From Devosia sp. (lineage in GTDB: Bacteria > Pseudomonadota > Alphaproteobacteria > Rhizobiales > Devosiaceae), in the NCBI GenBank assembly GCA_030680995.1, contig JAUXUM010000231.1, positions 1 to 60,627 on the forward strand: a stretch of DNA of 60,627 bases. Direction: 5' to 3'. Each line of letters begins with the position of its first letter. Position 1 is the first letter of the stretch. The notes under the pieces were generated by a model, which did not search any database, was not told the origin of the DNA, and saw only the letters and a list, made by a program, of their open reading frames with translations. A program made the position numbers and the translations under genes. This document shows, piece by piece, positions 26,460 through 34,564 of this stretch.

Positions 26460-27896
26460 ATGGCTGAAATCCTCACTCCCGACCTGTGCGTCATCGGGGC
26501 CGGTTCCGGCGGGTTGGCCGTTGCCGTTGCGGCGCGCGCCCACGGCGCCTCGGTGGTCGTGGTGGAGCGCGACAAGCTGGGCGGTGAGAGCCTCAATGCC
26601 ACCTGCATCCCGTCCAAGGCGCTGGTCGCCGCCGGCCATCACGCCCATGCCGTGCGCGGCGGCGCCCCGTTCGGCATCGCGGCCGACGAACCCCGGATCA
26701 ACTCGCGCAAGCTGCATGATCACGTCCAGGAGGTGATCGCCAGCCTCGCACCGGAGGATTCGGTCAGCCGAATGGAGGCGCTGGGCGTCGAGATCGCGAA
26801 AGCCGAGGCCAGGTTCGTCGATCCGCGCACCCTGAGCGCTGGCGAGACCCTGATCCGCGCCCGCCGCTTCGTCATCGCCACCGGCTCCCGTTCGCTGCTG
26901 CCCGAGATCCCGGGCCTGCTCGGCGTCCCCTATTTCACCACCGAAACCATCTTCGACAATACGCGCAAGCTCACCCATCTGGTGATCATCGGGGCAGGCT
27001 CGGTGGGGCTCGAACTGGCTCAGGCCTACAACCGCCTGGGGACCGAGGTGACCGTGGTCGAACCCGCGCGTCCGCTGCCCGAAAGCGATCCCGAGCTCGC
27101 CGAGATCGCCCTGCGGCGGATGCGGGAAGAGGGGGTCGATATCCGCGCCGAGACCGAGGTGAGCCTCATTCAGGCGCGTAGTCAGGGGATCGGGGTCATC
27201 GTCAAATCCGGCGGGCGCGAGGAAATGCTCGACGCCTCACATATTCTCGTGGCCATTGGCCGTGTGCCCAACCTCGACAGCCTCGATCTCGACAAGGCCC
27301 GCATCCGGCGCTCCAGGTCCGATCCGCATCGGCTCGAGATCGGCGCCGGTCTCAAGACCACCAACCGCCGGGTCTATGCCATTGGCGACGCGGCCGGCGG
27401 CCCGCAGATGGCGCATCTGGCGGACTACCAGGCCGGCATCGTCGTCCGCAACGCGCTGTTCGGCCTGCCGCTGCGGCAGCGCCCCGAACTTATCCCCAGT
27501 GTGACCTACACCGACCCCGAGATCGCCGAGGTGGGTCTCACCGAGGCGGCCGCCCGGCGGCGGCGCAAGGACGATTTCATCGTCACCCGCTGGTCCTTTG
27601 CCCAGAACGACAGGGCGCGCATCCTGCACCAGAGCTTCGGCGTCGCCAAGCTGATCACCGACAGGCGCGGGCGCGTGCTGGGTGCCGGCATCGCCGGATC
27701 CGCTGCCGGAGAGCTGATCGCGCTCTTTTCCTTCGCCATCGCCAATCGCCTCTCGACGCGCCACCTCGCCGCCTTTGTCGCGCCCTATCCGACCCTTTCG
27801 GACATTGCGAGATGCCTCGGCCTGGAAGTCGAGCGCCGGCAGGTTGCCAATCCGGTGCTGCGGGGCCTCATGGCCGTGAACCGGCTGCTGCCCTGA
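26460..27896 (+). CDS. FAD-dependent pyridine nucleotide-disulfide oxidoreductase homologue, one redox Cys missing
   Basis: About 478 residues from ATG 26460, which matches the family N-terminus; a GTG at 26439 is possible. FAD-binding GAGSGGLAVA, NAD(P)-binding VIIGAGSVGLELAQ, second FAD motif VYAIGDAAG and the dimer domain are present. The active-site helix reads GGESLNATCIPSKAL: Ser44 replaces the first cysteine of the usual C-x4-C pair, leaving only C49. The C-terminal HPT motif is PYPTLSD, without the histidine. A classic dithiol mechanism is therefore not possible. Related to the lipoamide dehydrogenase/mercuric reductase group; reaction unknown. Confidence 0.85.
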   Translation: MAEILTPDLCVIGAGSGGLAVAVAARAHGASVVVVERDKLGGESLNATCIPSKALVAAGHHAHAVRGGAPFGIAADEPRINSRKLHDHVQEVIASLAPEDSVSRMEALGVEIAKAEARFVDPRTLSAGETLIRARRFVIATGSRSLLPEIPGLLGVPYFTTETIFDNTRKLTHLVIIGAGSVGLELAQAYNRLGTEVTVVEPARPLPESDPELAEIALRRMREEGVDIRAETEVSLIQARSQGIGVIVKSGGREEMLDASHILVAIGRVPNLDSLDLDKARIRRSRSDPHRLEIGAGLKTTNRRVYAIGDAAGGPQMAHLADYQAGIVVRNALFGLPLRQRPELIPSVTYTDPEIAEVGLTEAAARRRRKDDFIVTRWSFAQNDRARILHQSFGVAKLITDRRGRVLGAGIAGSAAGELIALFSFAIANRLSTRHLAAFVAPYPTLSDIARCLGLEVERRQVANPVLRGLMAVNRLLP

Positions 27897-27978
27897 ACGT
27901 TCATCGCCACAAATTCTACCTTTCGGGATAGGCACATGCGGCTGGCAAGCATCCGGATTTGTCGCTAATTATCTAGCG

Positions 27979-29409
27979 ATGGCCACAGAACCCCGCGCGA
28001 TGCCTGGCCCGCTTTCCGGGCTCTCCGTAAAACTCATCGCCACGATCATTGTCGTGATCCTCGCGGTTGAAGTGGTGATTTACCTGCCTTCGGCCGCCAA
28101 CTTCCGCGCCGGATGGCTCGCGGACCGGCTGCGCATCGGTATCGTCGCCGCCCGCGTGCTCGATGCGGTGCCCGACATCATGGCCCTGCCGCGCACCCTC
28201 ACCGACCGGCTGCTCAATTCGGCCGGCGCGCGGGCCATCGTCTATCGCCGCGGGGGCCAGAGCCAGTTGATCGAGCTCGAGCAGGCGCCGATGCCGCGGG
28301 AGGCGGTCACCGTCGACATGCGCGCCGCCGATCCGATGACGCTGATCGCCGGCGCTCTCGACACGCTGATCTTCGGCGGGACGCGCGTCCTGCGCATCGT
28401 CGGCAGTGGCGACGGCCAGGAGCAGAGCCTGGTCGAGGTGCTCGTGTCCGAGGTGCCGCTGCGCAGCGAGTTGCTGCTCTACTCCCGCAACATCTTCCTG
28501 CTTTCGCTCATCGTCGCGGTCATGACCGCGGTGGTTCTCTACGTTTTCGTGAGCTTCGTCCTGATCGTGCCGGTCCGTCGCCTGACCGCCAACATGATCG
28601 CCTATCGGCAGGCGCCCGAGAACGCCGCGCTGATCATCAATCCCACCCCGCGCAAGGACGAGATAGGCATCCTCGAGCAGCAACTGGCGGCCATGGAAAC
28701 CAACATCTTTTCCATGCTGCGCCAGCGCCGGCACCTCGCCGATCTCGGGCTCGCCGTCGCCAAGATCAACCACGATCTGCGCAATACCCTGACCTCGGCC
28801 CAGTTGCTGTCCGATCAGGTGGCCAATCTCGACGATCCCAAGGTGCAGCGGCTGGCGCCGCGGCTGGTGCTCTCCATCGACAAGGCCATCGGCTTTGCCC
28901 AGTCGGTGCTCGACTACGGCCGCCAGAGCGCCACTCCGCCGCGCCCGGTGCCCGTCGATCTGCATGCGCTGGTCGAGGAGGCGACCTTCGACGCCCGTCT
29001 CGCCGGCCATCCCGAGATCGGGATCGTCAATGCCGTCCCGGAAGGGTTGACCATCAGCGCCGATCCCGATCAGTTGGCGCGGGTCTTCGGCAACCTGCTC
29101 AGAAATGCGCGCGAAGCGCTGGAGGGGGCAACACCCGGGGTCGAATCCCCCACGGTCGAGATCGGCTATGCCGGGGAAGGCGACTGGCTCACCGTTTCGG
29201 TTACCGACAACGGCCCCGGCCTGCCGCCCCGGGCGCGCCAGAACCTCTTCGTCGCCTTCGAGGGCTCGGCCCGCTCCGGCGGTACCGGGCTGGGCCTGGC
29301 CATCGCCCGTGAATTGACCGAGGCGCATGGCGGCAGGCTCGAATACGTGCCGCAGCCCCGGGGCACCCGTTTTGACGTCATCCTGCCTCGCGCCGCCCGG
29401 ATCGGCTGA
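27979..29409 (+). CDS. Membrane sensor histidine kinase (orphan)
   Basis: 476 residues. Helices at about 14-36 and 175-195 flank a periplasmic sensor domain; a HAMP linker follows (PVRRLTANMIAYRQAPENAA). The phosphoacceptor His is in KINHDLRNTL near residue 265, and the ATPase domain has NLLRNAREALEG, DNGPGLPP and GTGLGLAIA. No response regulator is adjacent, so the partner is elsewhere. tRNA-Arg follows. Signal unknown. Confidence 0.92.
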   Translation: MATEPRAMPGPLSGLSVKLIATIIVVILAVEVVIYLPSAANFRAGWLADRLRIGIVAARVLDAVPDIMALPRTLTDRLLNSAGARAIVYRRGGQSQLIELEQAPMPREAVTVDMRAADPMTLIAGALDTLIFGGTRVLRIVGSGDGQEQSLVEVLVSEVPLRSELLLYSRNIFLLSLIVAVMTAVVLYVFVSFVLIVPVRRLTANMIAYRQAPENAALIINPTPRKDEIGILEQQLAAMETNIFSMLRQRRHLADLGLAVAKINHDLRNTLTSAQLLSDQVANLDDPKVQRLAPRLVLSIDKAIGFAQSVLDYGRQSATPPRPVPVDLHALVEEATFDARLAGHPEIGIVNAVPEGLTISADPDQLARVFGNLLRNAREALEGATPGVESPTVEIGYAGEGDWLTVSVTDNGPGLPPRARQNLFVAFEGSARSGGTGLGLAIARELTEAHGGRLEYVPQPRGTRFDVILPRAARIG

Positions 29410-29477
29410 TCCCCGGGCGCCGTTCTGCGGCGCTTCGCCGCCGGCGGCCGCGTTGCGGCGACTTTGCCCCGCCGGTG

Positions 29478-29505
29478 CTTGCAAAGGGTGGAGAGCCAGT
29501 ATAAG
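29478..29505 (+). promoter_or_regulatory. Candidate promoter of tRNA-Arg
   Basis: CTTGCA at 29478-29483, 16-nt spacer, TATAAG at 29500-29505, about 38 nt before the mature tRNA. Confidence 0.5.
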
Positions 29506-29542
29506 TGTCCCGCCGTCAGCCGGGGCACGCCCCGTGGCCTGC

Positions 29543-29619
29543 GCGCCCTTAGCTCAGCTGGATAGAGCACCAGACTACGAATCTGGGGGTCAGGAGTTCG
29601 AATCTCTTAGGGCGCGCCA
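29543..29619 (+). tRNA. tRNA-Arg (anticodon ACG)
   Basis: 77 nt including an encoded CCA. Perfect 7-bp acceptor stem GCGCCCT/AGGGCGC, D-arm AGCTCAGCTGGATAGAGC, anticodon arm CCAGACTACGAATCTGG with ACG, and T-loop TTCGAAT. A34 should be read as inosine after TadA action. The accessory region begins just after its 3' end. Confidence 0.97.
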
Positions 29620-29671
29620 ATCTTTCCAGGAACTTAGTAGGAACCGCCCGACCTAAAGGATTGAATTAGTC

Positions 29672-29912
29672 CGGGGTTCTAGGTTCTGGACTCATAAGCT
29701 CTGAGCCAGAGGCGGGTTGATGCGAGCAGCACGGCGGCGAGGAAGTTGCGCGCCAGCTTGTCGAAGCGGGTTGCGACCCGCCGGAAGTGTTTGAGCTTGC
29801 AGAAGTAACGCTCGACGACGTTGCGCTGCCGGTAGATCGCCGGATCGATGGAGCGTTGGACCTTGCGATCCTTCTGGGTCGGGATGTGGGCGCATCCGCC
29901 CCGCGAGGCGAG
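29672..29912 (-). mobile_element. IS5-family transposase remnant (C-terminal part)
   Basis: One reverse frame from about 29905 to a TAG at 29679 reads HIPTQKDRKVQ, then RNVVERYFCKLKHFRRVATR and LAAVLLASTRLWLRAYES, the conserved end of IS5-group (IS427-like) transposases including the last catalytic Glu (VVER). The first two thirds of the gene are missing; the break meets the stop codon of dhaL. The GGGTTCTAGGTTCTGGA stretch at 29675-29690 may retain the element's end. Confidence 0.8.
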
Positions 29913-29918
29913 CGGAGC

Positions 29919-30563
29919 CTAATTTTGCAGGCGCCCCTGAGCGCCACGGGCCAGCGCTTCCAGAATAATGGCGCAGGATGTAGCACCGGCGTCCAGCACG
30001 CCGCGCGACCGCTCGCCCAGGCGGCTGGAACGGCCGATCTTGGAGACGAGGTCGCGGGTGCTGTCGCGCCCGGCTTCGGCCGCCGCCACCAGCGGCTCGA
30101 GCGCTTGGGCAAAGCTCTCTCCATCTGCGATGGCGGCGTCGAACGCATCGATCGCGGGTGACAGCGCATCGACGAGCGTCTTGTCACCGACCTTGGCCGA
30201 GCCGATCGACTGAATGCCGTCAAGCCCGCTGTGGAGCATGGCGCTGAAGGTTGCCGGATCGATGTTCTCGACGCCGTCGAGCACCTCGGCGAATTGGCTG
30301 AACATGATGCCGTAGAGCGGCCCCATCGAACCGCCGATCTCGGTCATTAGCACGTTGCCCAGGGTCTCCATCGCCTCGGACAGCGAGAGGGACCTGCCCT
30401 TGATCCTCTGGGCGGCCATGCCGAAACCCTTGGCCATGTTTACCCCATGGTCGCCATCGCCGATCTTGCCATCGATCTCGCTGAGATAGGAGCGGTTCTC
30501 GACGATCTTGTCCGCCATCGCCAAAACGATGTCGCCTGCGGTGGAATTGAGAAACTGAGACAT
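29919..30563 (-). CDS. Dihydroxyacetone/erythrulose kinase, ADP-binding subunit (DhaL)
   Basis: 214 residues of the DAK2 domain. The Mg-nucleotide motif KIGDGDHGVNMAKGF at about 30-45 and GSMGPLYG are intact. Works with DhaK to phosphorylate a short ketose. No DhaM (PTS) gene is nearby, so with ATP bound to DhaL the pair may use ATP directly, as erythrulose kinases do. Last gene of the six-gene unit; 15 nt after dhaK. Confidence 0.88.
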   Translation of the reverse strand: MSQFLNSTAGDIVLAMADKIVENRSYLSEIDGKIGDGDHGVNMAKGFGMAAQRIKGRSLSLSEAMETLGNVLMTEIGGSMGPLYGIMFSQFAEVLDGVENIDPATFSAMLHSGLDGIQSIGSAKVGDKTLVDALSPAIDAFDAAIADGESFAQALEPLVAAAEAGRDSTRDLVSKIGRSSRLGERSRGVLDAGATSCAIILEALARGAQGRLQN

Positions 30564-30578
30564 CTTGCTCCCTTCGGT

Positions 30579-31571
30579 TCAACGCATCGCCGGGCTGTGC
30601 ACTTCGAGTTCGAGCAAGCGCTTGAGTTCATCGTCCAGCGCCATCACGGTCAGCGTTGCCCCGACCATTTCGAGCGAGGTGAAGTAATTGCCCACATAGG
30701 TGCGATGGATGGTGAGGCCCCGGGCCTCGATCTCCTCGGCGATCGTGTGGTTGAGAATATAGAGTTCGTTGAGCGGGGTCGCCCCGAGCCCGGAGACCAG
30801 CACCGCCACTTCGGTTCCCGCCGCCAGATCGTGATCATCGAGAACGATCCCGCACATGTCGCGGGCGACCTCGGCGGCACGCTTTAGCGGCTCGACGCGA
30901 ACGCCCGGCTCGCCGTGATGGCCGATCCCGACCTCCATGGTGTCTGGCTCGATCGAAAAATTCGGATGCCCGACGGCGGGCAGGGTGCACGGCCCAAGGC
31001 CGATCCCGACCGAGCGGCAATTGTCGATCGCCCGCTGCGCGGTTGCCCGCACTTGTTCCAGACTGGCCCCTTCGGAGGCTTTTGCACCGCCGCACTTCCA
31101 CATGAAGATCTCGCCCGCCACCCCGCGTCGCTTGTCGCGCTCGCTTGGCCCGGCCGAGCAAACATCGTCATTTGCGACTACCGTTGCGACGGCGATACCA
31201 TCCTTGGCCGCCAGCTTGGTCGCCATTTTGACGTTCATGTTGTCACCGGCATAGTTGCCATAGAGACATACGACGCCCCGTCCGCCGTCGGCCGCCTTGA
31301 TAGCGTCGTGAAAGCTCTTGGCGGTGGGCGAGGAAAACAGTTCACCGACCGCCACGGCATCGAGCAAGTTCTTGCCGGTATAGCCGATGAAGGCCGGCTC
31401 GTGGCCCGAGCCGCCGCCGGTGATCACGCCCACCTTGCCCGCGACCGGCGCGGTCTTGGCGACAACGACGCGTGGGTTGTCGGCGAGCCTGACGATGTCG
31501 GCGTGCGCCCGGACGAACCCCTTGACCGTGTCCTCGACCACTTGGTCGGGGTCGTTGATGAACCGTTGCAT
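30579..31571 (-). CDS. DhaK-type ketose kinase subunit (D-erythrulose/dihydroxyacetone)
   Basis: 330 residues from ATG 31571 (GAGGAC upstream). GGGSGHEPAFIGYTG and LYGNYAGDNMNVKMA line the substrate pocket; VGIGHHGEPG carries the His that binds the ketose covalently. The neighbours (SDR dehydrogenase, RpiB, ribose-type ABC transporter) fit a four-carbon substrate better than dihydroxyacetone. Confident in family; the substrate is an inference. Confidence 0.88.
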   Translation of the reverse strand: MQRFINDPDQVVEDTVKGFVRAHADIVRLADNPRVVVAKTAPVAGKVGVITGGGSGHEPAFIGYTGKNLLDAVAVGELFSSPTAKSFHDAIKAADGGRGVVCLYGNYAGDNMNVKMATKLAAKDGIAVATVVANDDVCSAGPSERDKRRGVAGEIFMWKCGGAKASEGASLEQVRATAQRAIDNCRSVGIGLGPCTLPAVGHPNFSIEPDTMEVGIGHHGEPGVRVEPLKRAAEVARDMCGIVLDDHDLAAGTEVAVLVSGLGATPLNELYILNHTIAEEIEARGLTIHRTYVGNYFTSLEMVGATLTVMALDDELKRLLELEVHSPAMR

Positions 31572-31605
31572 TGTCTGTCCTCTTGGGTTCGGCTGCGGCG
31601 TGGCC

Positions 31606-32379
31606 TCAGACGATGGTGTAGCCGCCATCGACGAGCAGGTCTGCCCCGTTGATCATGTCGGCGCCGCCGGATGCCAGAAAGACGGCGGCAGCCGCGATTT
31701 CCTCGGGAAAGGCGAAGCGCCCGGTGGGAATTCGCTGCTTGAGGGCGTCCCCCTTGGCCCCGTCCCAGGCCTTCCTGCCCAGTTCTGTCAACACCACTGT
31801 GGGAGAGATCGTATTGACGGTGATCCCGTGCTTGCCCCATTCGGCCGCCAGAGTCTTGGACAGGCCGATGACGCCGAATTTGGAAGCGCAGTAGGCCGCA
31901 TGCTCCTCGATGGCGACACTGCCGGCCTGCGATGCCAGATTGATGATCTTGCCGCCGAGCCCGGCCTTGATCATCGTCCGTCCCGCGGCCTGGCACATGA
32001 GAAAGGTGCCCCTGAGATTGATGGCGATGGTCTTGTCCCAATGCTCAAGGCTGAGGGCCTCGGCCGGCGCGAGAAAGACCACGCCGGCGCTGTTGACGAG
32101 GATATCGATCCGGCCAAGTTGCGCTGCCGCCGCCGCGATCGCGGTCTCGACAGAGTCGGGATCGGAAACGTCGCAAGCAAAGGCCCGCGCCGCATGACCC
32201 AATTCGGCGGCCTTTGCCTCGGCGAGGGACTGGTTGATGTCAATTATTCCGACCGTGGCTCCCTTGGCTGCAAAGGCGCTGGCAATGGCGCTGCCGATGC
32301 CCGAGGCACCGCCGGTGACCAGGGCGGTCTTGCCCGCCAATGAAAAGGTTAGGTCGATATCGGGCTTGACGTCTGTCAT
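31606..32379 (-). CDS. Short-chain dehydrogenase, D-threitol dehydrogenase-like
   Basis: 257 residues: TGGASGIGSAIASAFA cofactor motif, NSAG (VNSAGVVF), and the catalytic AAYCASK. It starts MTDVKPDIDLTFSLAG. In this gene setting it probably oxidises a sugar alcohol to the ketose that DhaK/DhaL phosphorylate. From memory of the DthD/DerK/DerI pathway of Mycobacterium smegmatis, D-threitol is the best guess; erythritol, xylitol or another polyol are alternatives. Confidence 0.85.
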   Translation of the reverse strand: MTDVKPDIDLTFSLAGKTALVTGGASGIGSAIASAFAAKGATVGIIDINQSLAEAKAAELGHAARAFACDVSDPDSVETAIAAAAAQLGRIDILVNSAGVVFLAPAEALSLEHWDKTIAINLRGTFLMCQAAGRTMIKAGLGGKIINLASQAGSVAIEEHAAYCASKFGVIGLSKTLAAEWGKHGITVNTISPTVVLTELGRKAWDGAKGDALKQRIPTGRFAFPEEIAAAAVFLASGGADMINGADLLVDGGYTIV

Positions 32380-32439
32380 GGAAAGGCTCTCGGCTGAACT
32401 TTGGGGCGCGGGGCGGATCGAATCCGCCCCGCGATGGCG

Positions 32440-33426
32440 TCATTGGCGAGCGGCGAGCAGCTTGTCGACGTTCTCGGTGGTCACCGGCGTCCAAGGCACG
32501 TTGTATTCGGCGTCAGCGCCGCCGTTCCAGGGCATGTCGGTATAGGTGACCCAGATGTCGGACTGCGGCTCGTAGTCGCCCCCGCGTGCCCGGAAGATCG
32601 CCAGGTCCAGCGCTCCTTGCGCCTGGGCGCGGGCGTCCTGAAGGATCGAGGCCATGTCCCCGGCCTTGACCGCGTTGAGCGCGTCGGTGATGCCATCGAT
32701 ACCGGCAATTGCGAAGTCTCCGACGTTGAGCCCCGCAGCGCGGATCGCCTCGATGGCGCCGAGCGCCATTTCGTCGTTCTGCCCGATGATGCCGTCGATC
32801 TGGCCATCATGGGAGGTCAGCCAGTTCTCCATCAGCGTTTGCGCCTCGGCGCGGGACCAGTTCGCGGTCTGCTGTTCGAGGACGGTGACCTTCGGACACT
32901 CCTTGAGCGCCTGCAAGTTGCCCTCGAGCCGGGAGATCTGCGCCGATTGGCCGATCGGACCCTCGAGGATCACCACATTGCCCTCGCACCCGATGGCATC
33001 GAGAACCGACTTGGCTTCCAGATACCCCGATTCGACGTCGTTGGAGCCGACATAGGCGGTCAGCAGGTCCGAGTTCACGCGCGTGTTCGAGCCGATCACC
33101 GGGATGCCGGCATCCGATGCCGCCTGGACGGGGGCAGCGCCGGCCTCGATGTCGATCGGCACGAAGATGATTGCGTCGAACTGCTGAGTGATCATGGTCT
33201 CGAACTGGTCCTGCTGGACCAGCGCGTCGTAGCGGCCGTCGAAAATCGTGAGCTTGACCTCTCCGTTCACCACTGCCGGATGCTCTTCCAGAGCCGCCGA
33301 CCAGATCTGCATGAATTCGGCATTGAGCCCGTAGACGGCAGCTCCGATCTTGGGAACTTCCTGGGCCATTGCAGCCGAGGTCAGCAGCGCCGTGGTCGAT
33401 GCCAGGGCGATCAGAAGTCTCTTCAT
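32440..33426 (-). CDS. Sugar/polyol ABC transporter substrate-binding protein
   Basis: 328 residues with a cleavable signal (LLIALASTTALLTSAAMA, to about residue 21) and the type I periplasmic-binding fold of the ribose group (IIFVPIDIEAGAAPVQAA, GIPVIGSNTR, then IIGQNDEMALGAIEAIRAAG). RBS GGAGGAG. Encoded with its permease and ATPase. Ligand is presumably the polyol oxidised by the adjacent SDR. Confidence 0.9.
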   Translation of the reverse strand: MKRLLIALASTTALLTSAAMAQEVPKIGAAVYGLNAEFMQIWSAALEEHPAVVNGEVKLTIFDGRYDALVQQDQFETMITQQFDAIIFVPIDIEAGAAPVQAASDAGIPVIGSNTRVNSDLLTAYVGSNDVESGYLEAKSVLDAIGCEGNVVILEGPIGQSAQISRLEGNLQALKECPKVTVLEQQTANWSRAEAQTLMENWLTSHDGQIDGIIGQNDEMALGAIEAIRAAGLNVGDFAIAGIDGITDALNAVKAGDMASILQDARAQAQGALDLAIFRARGGDYEPQSDIWVTYTDMPWNGGADAEYNVPWTPVTTENVDKLLAARQ

Positions 33427-33519
33427 GGTTTCTCCTCCTGTGAAGACTTGGGCGGACCGTGTGGTACGCCGTTTCGGGACAGGCGCCGAGACGGGGCGTC
33501 AGTCCGAACTTTTCAGGCC

Positions 33520-34524
33520 TCAGGCCGTCCGGCCCCGGTTCCGATCGAGCATGACGGCGCCGACGATCAGCGCGCCCTTGATGACCTGCTGGTAGTAAGA
33601 TTCGATCCCCATCAGATCGAGGCCGTTGTTCATAACCCCGATGATGAGTGCCCCGATCAGCGTGCCTGTGACCCTTCCGACCCCGCCCGCAAGGCTGGTG
33701 CCGCCGATCACCACGGCGGCGATGGCGTCGAGTTCATAGGCGATGCCTGCCTGGGGCAGCGCCGATCCGGTGCGGGCGGTCAGGATCATGCCACCAAGAC
33801 CTGCCAGGGCACCGGAGATGACGTAGACAATAAATTTTATGCGGGTGACGTTGATGCCTGAGGTCTTGGCGGCATGCGGATTGCCGCCCACCGCATAGAC
33901 GTATCGCCCGAACCTGGTGCGGGCCAGCACCCACCATGACAGCAGGAACACCGCGCTCAGGATGATCACCGGGGCGGGAATGCCAAGCACGTTTCCGGTG
34001 CCGATCCAGCGGAATTCCGGTGTCAGCGACGGCACCGGCCTGCCGCCCCCGAAGATCAGCGTCAGCCCGCGCGCCGCCGATAGCATGCCGAGCGTCGCAA
34101 CGAATGCGGGCACGGCAAAGCGCGCGACGATGACGCCGATGATGGCGCCCGAGGCCGCGCCGACCAGAACGCCCAGCGAGAGCGCCACGAAAACGGGATA
34201 GGGCGAGCCGGCAACGCCCGCCGTGGGCGAGGTTGTGGCAAAGCTGGCGCTGACGATCCCGGCCAGCGCCACCACCGAGCCCACCGACAGATCGATGCCG
34301 CGCGTCAGGATGACGAAGGTCATGCCGATGGCGAGGATGCCGTTGATGGAGGTTTGAAGCAGGACGTTGGAGACGTTGCGGCCGGTCAGAAAGAATTCGT
34401 TGGACGCCGAAAGGACGACGACCAGCAGCAGGAAGGCAAGGAAGATGCCGTATTCCTGCACCAGATGGGCGCGTCGCTCCGGGCTGAGCCAGCGGCCGAT
34501 CGCATTGGTGTCGGTCCTGGGCAC
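33520..34524 (-). CDS. Ribose-type ABC transporter permease (RbsC-like)
   Basis: 334 residues from GTG 34524, preferred because GGAAGGAG precedes it by 8 nt; ATG 34596 would overlap the ATPase gene by 32 nt. About ten helices; the signatures LTRGIDLSVGSVVAL and GNPHAAKTSGINV and GGTSLAGGVGRVTGT are those of the CUT2 permease family, which acts as a homodimer. Confidence 0.9.
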   Translation of the reverse strand: MPRTDTNAIGRWLSPERRAHLVQEYGIFLAFLLLVVVLSASNEFFLTGRNVSNVLLQTSINGILAIGMTFVILTRGIDLSVGSVVALAGIVSASFATTSPTAGVAGSPYPVFVALSLGVLVGAASGAIIGVIVARFAVPAFVATLGMLSAARGLTLIFGGGRPVPSLTPEFRWIGTGNVLGIPAPVIILSAVFLLSWWVLARTRFGRYVYAVGGNPHAAKTSGINVTRIKFIVYVISGALAGLGGMILTARTGSALPQAGIAYELDAIAAVVIGGTSLAGGVGRVTGTLIGALIIGVMNNGLDLMGIESYYQQVIKGALIVGAVMLDRNRGRTA

Positions 34525-34564
34525 GGGGCGTGCTCCTTCCAGTTTCGGGCGGTCGCCGCTGTGT

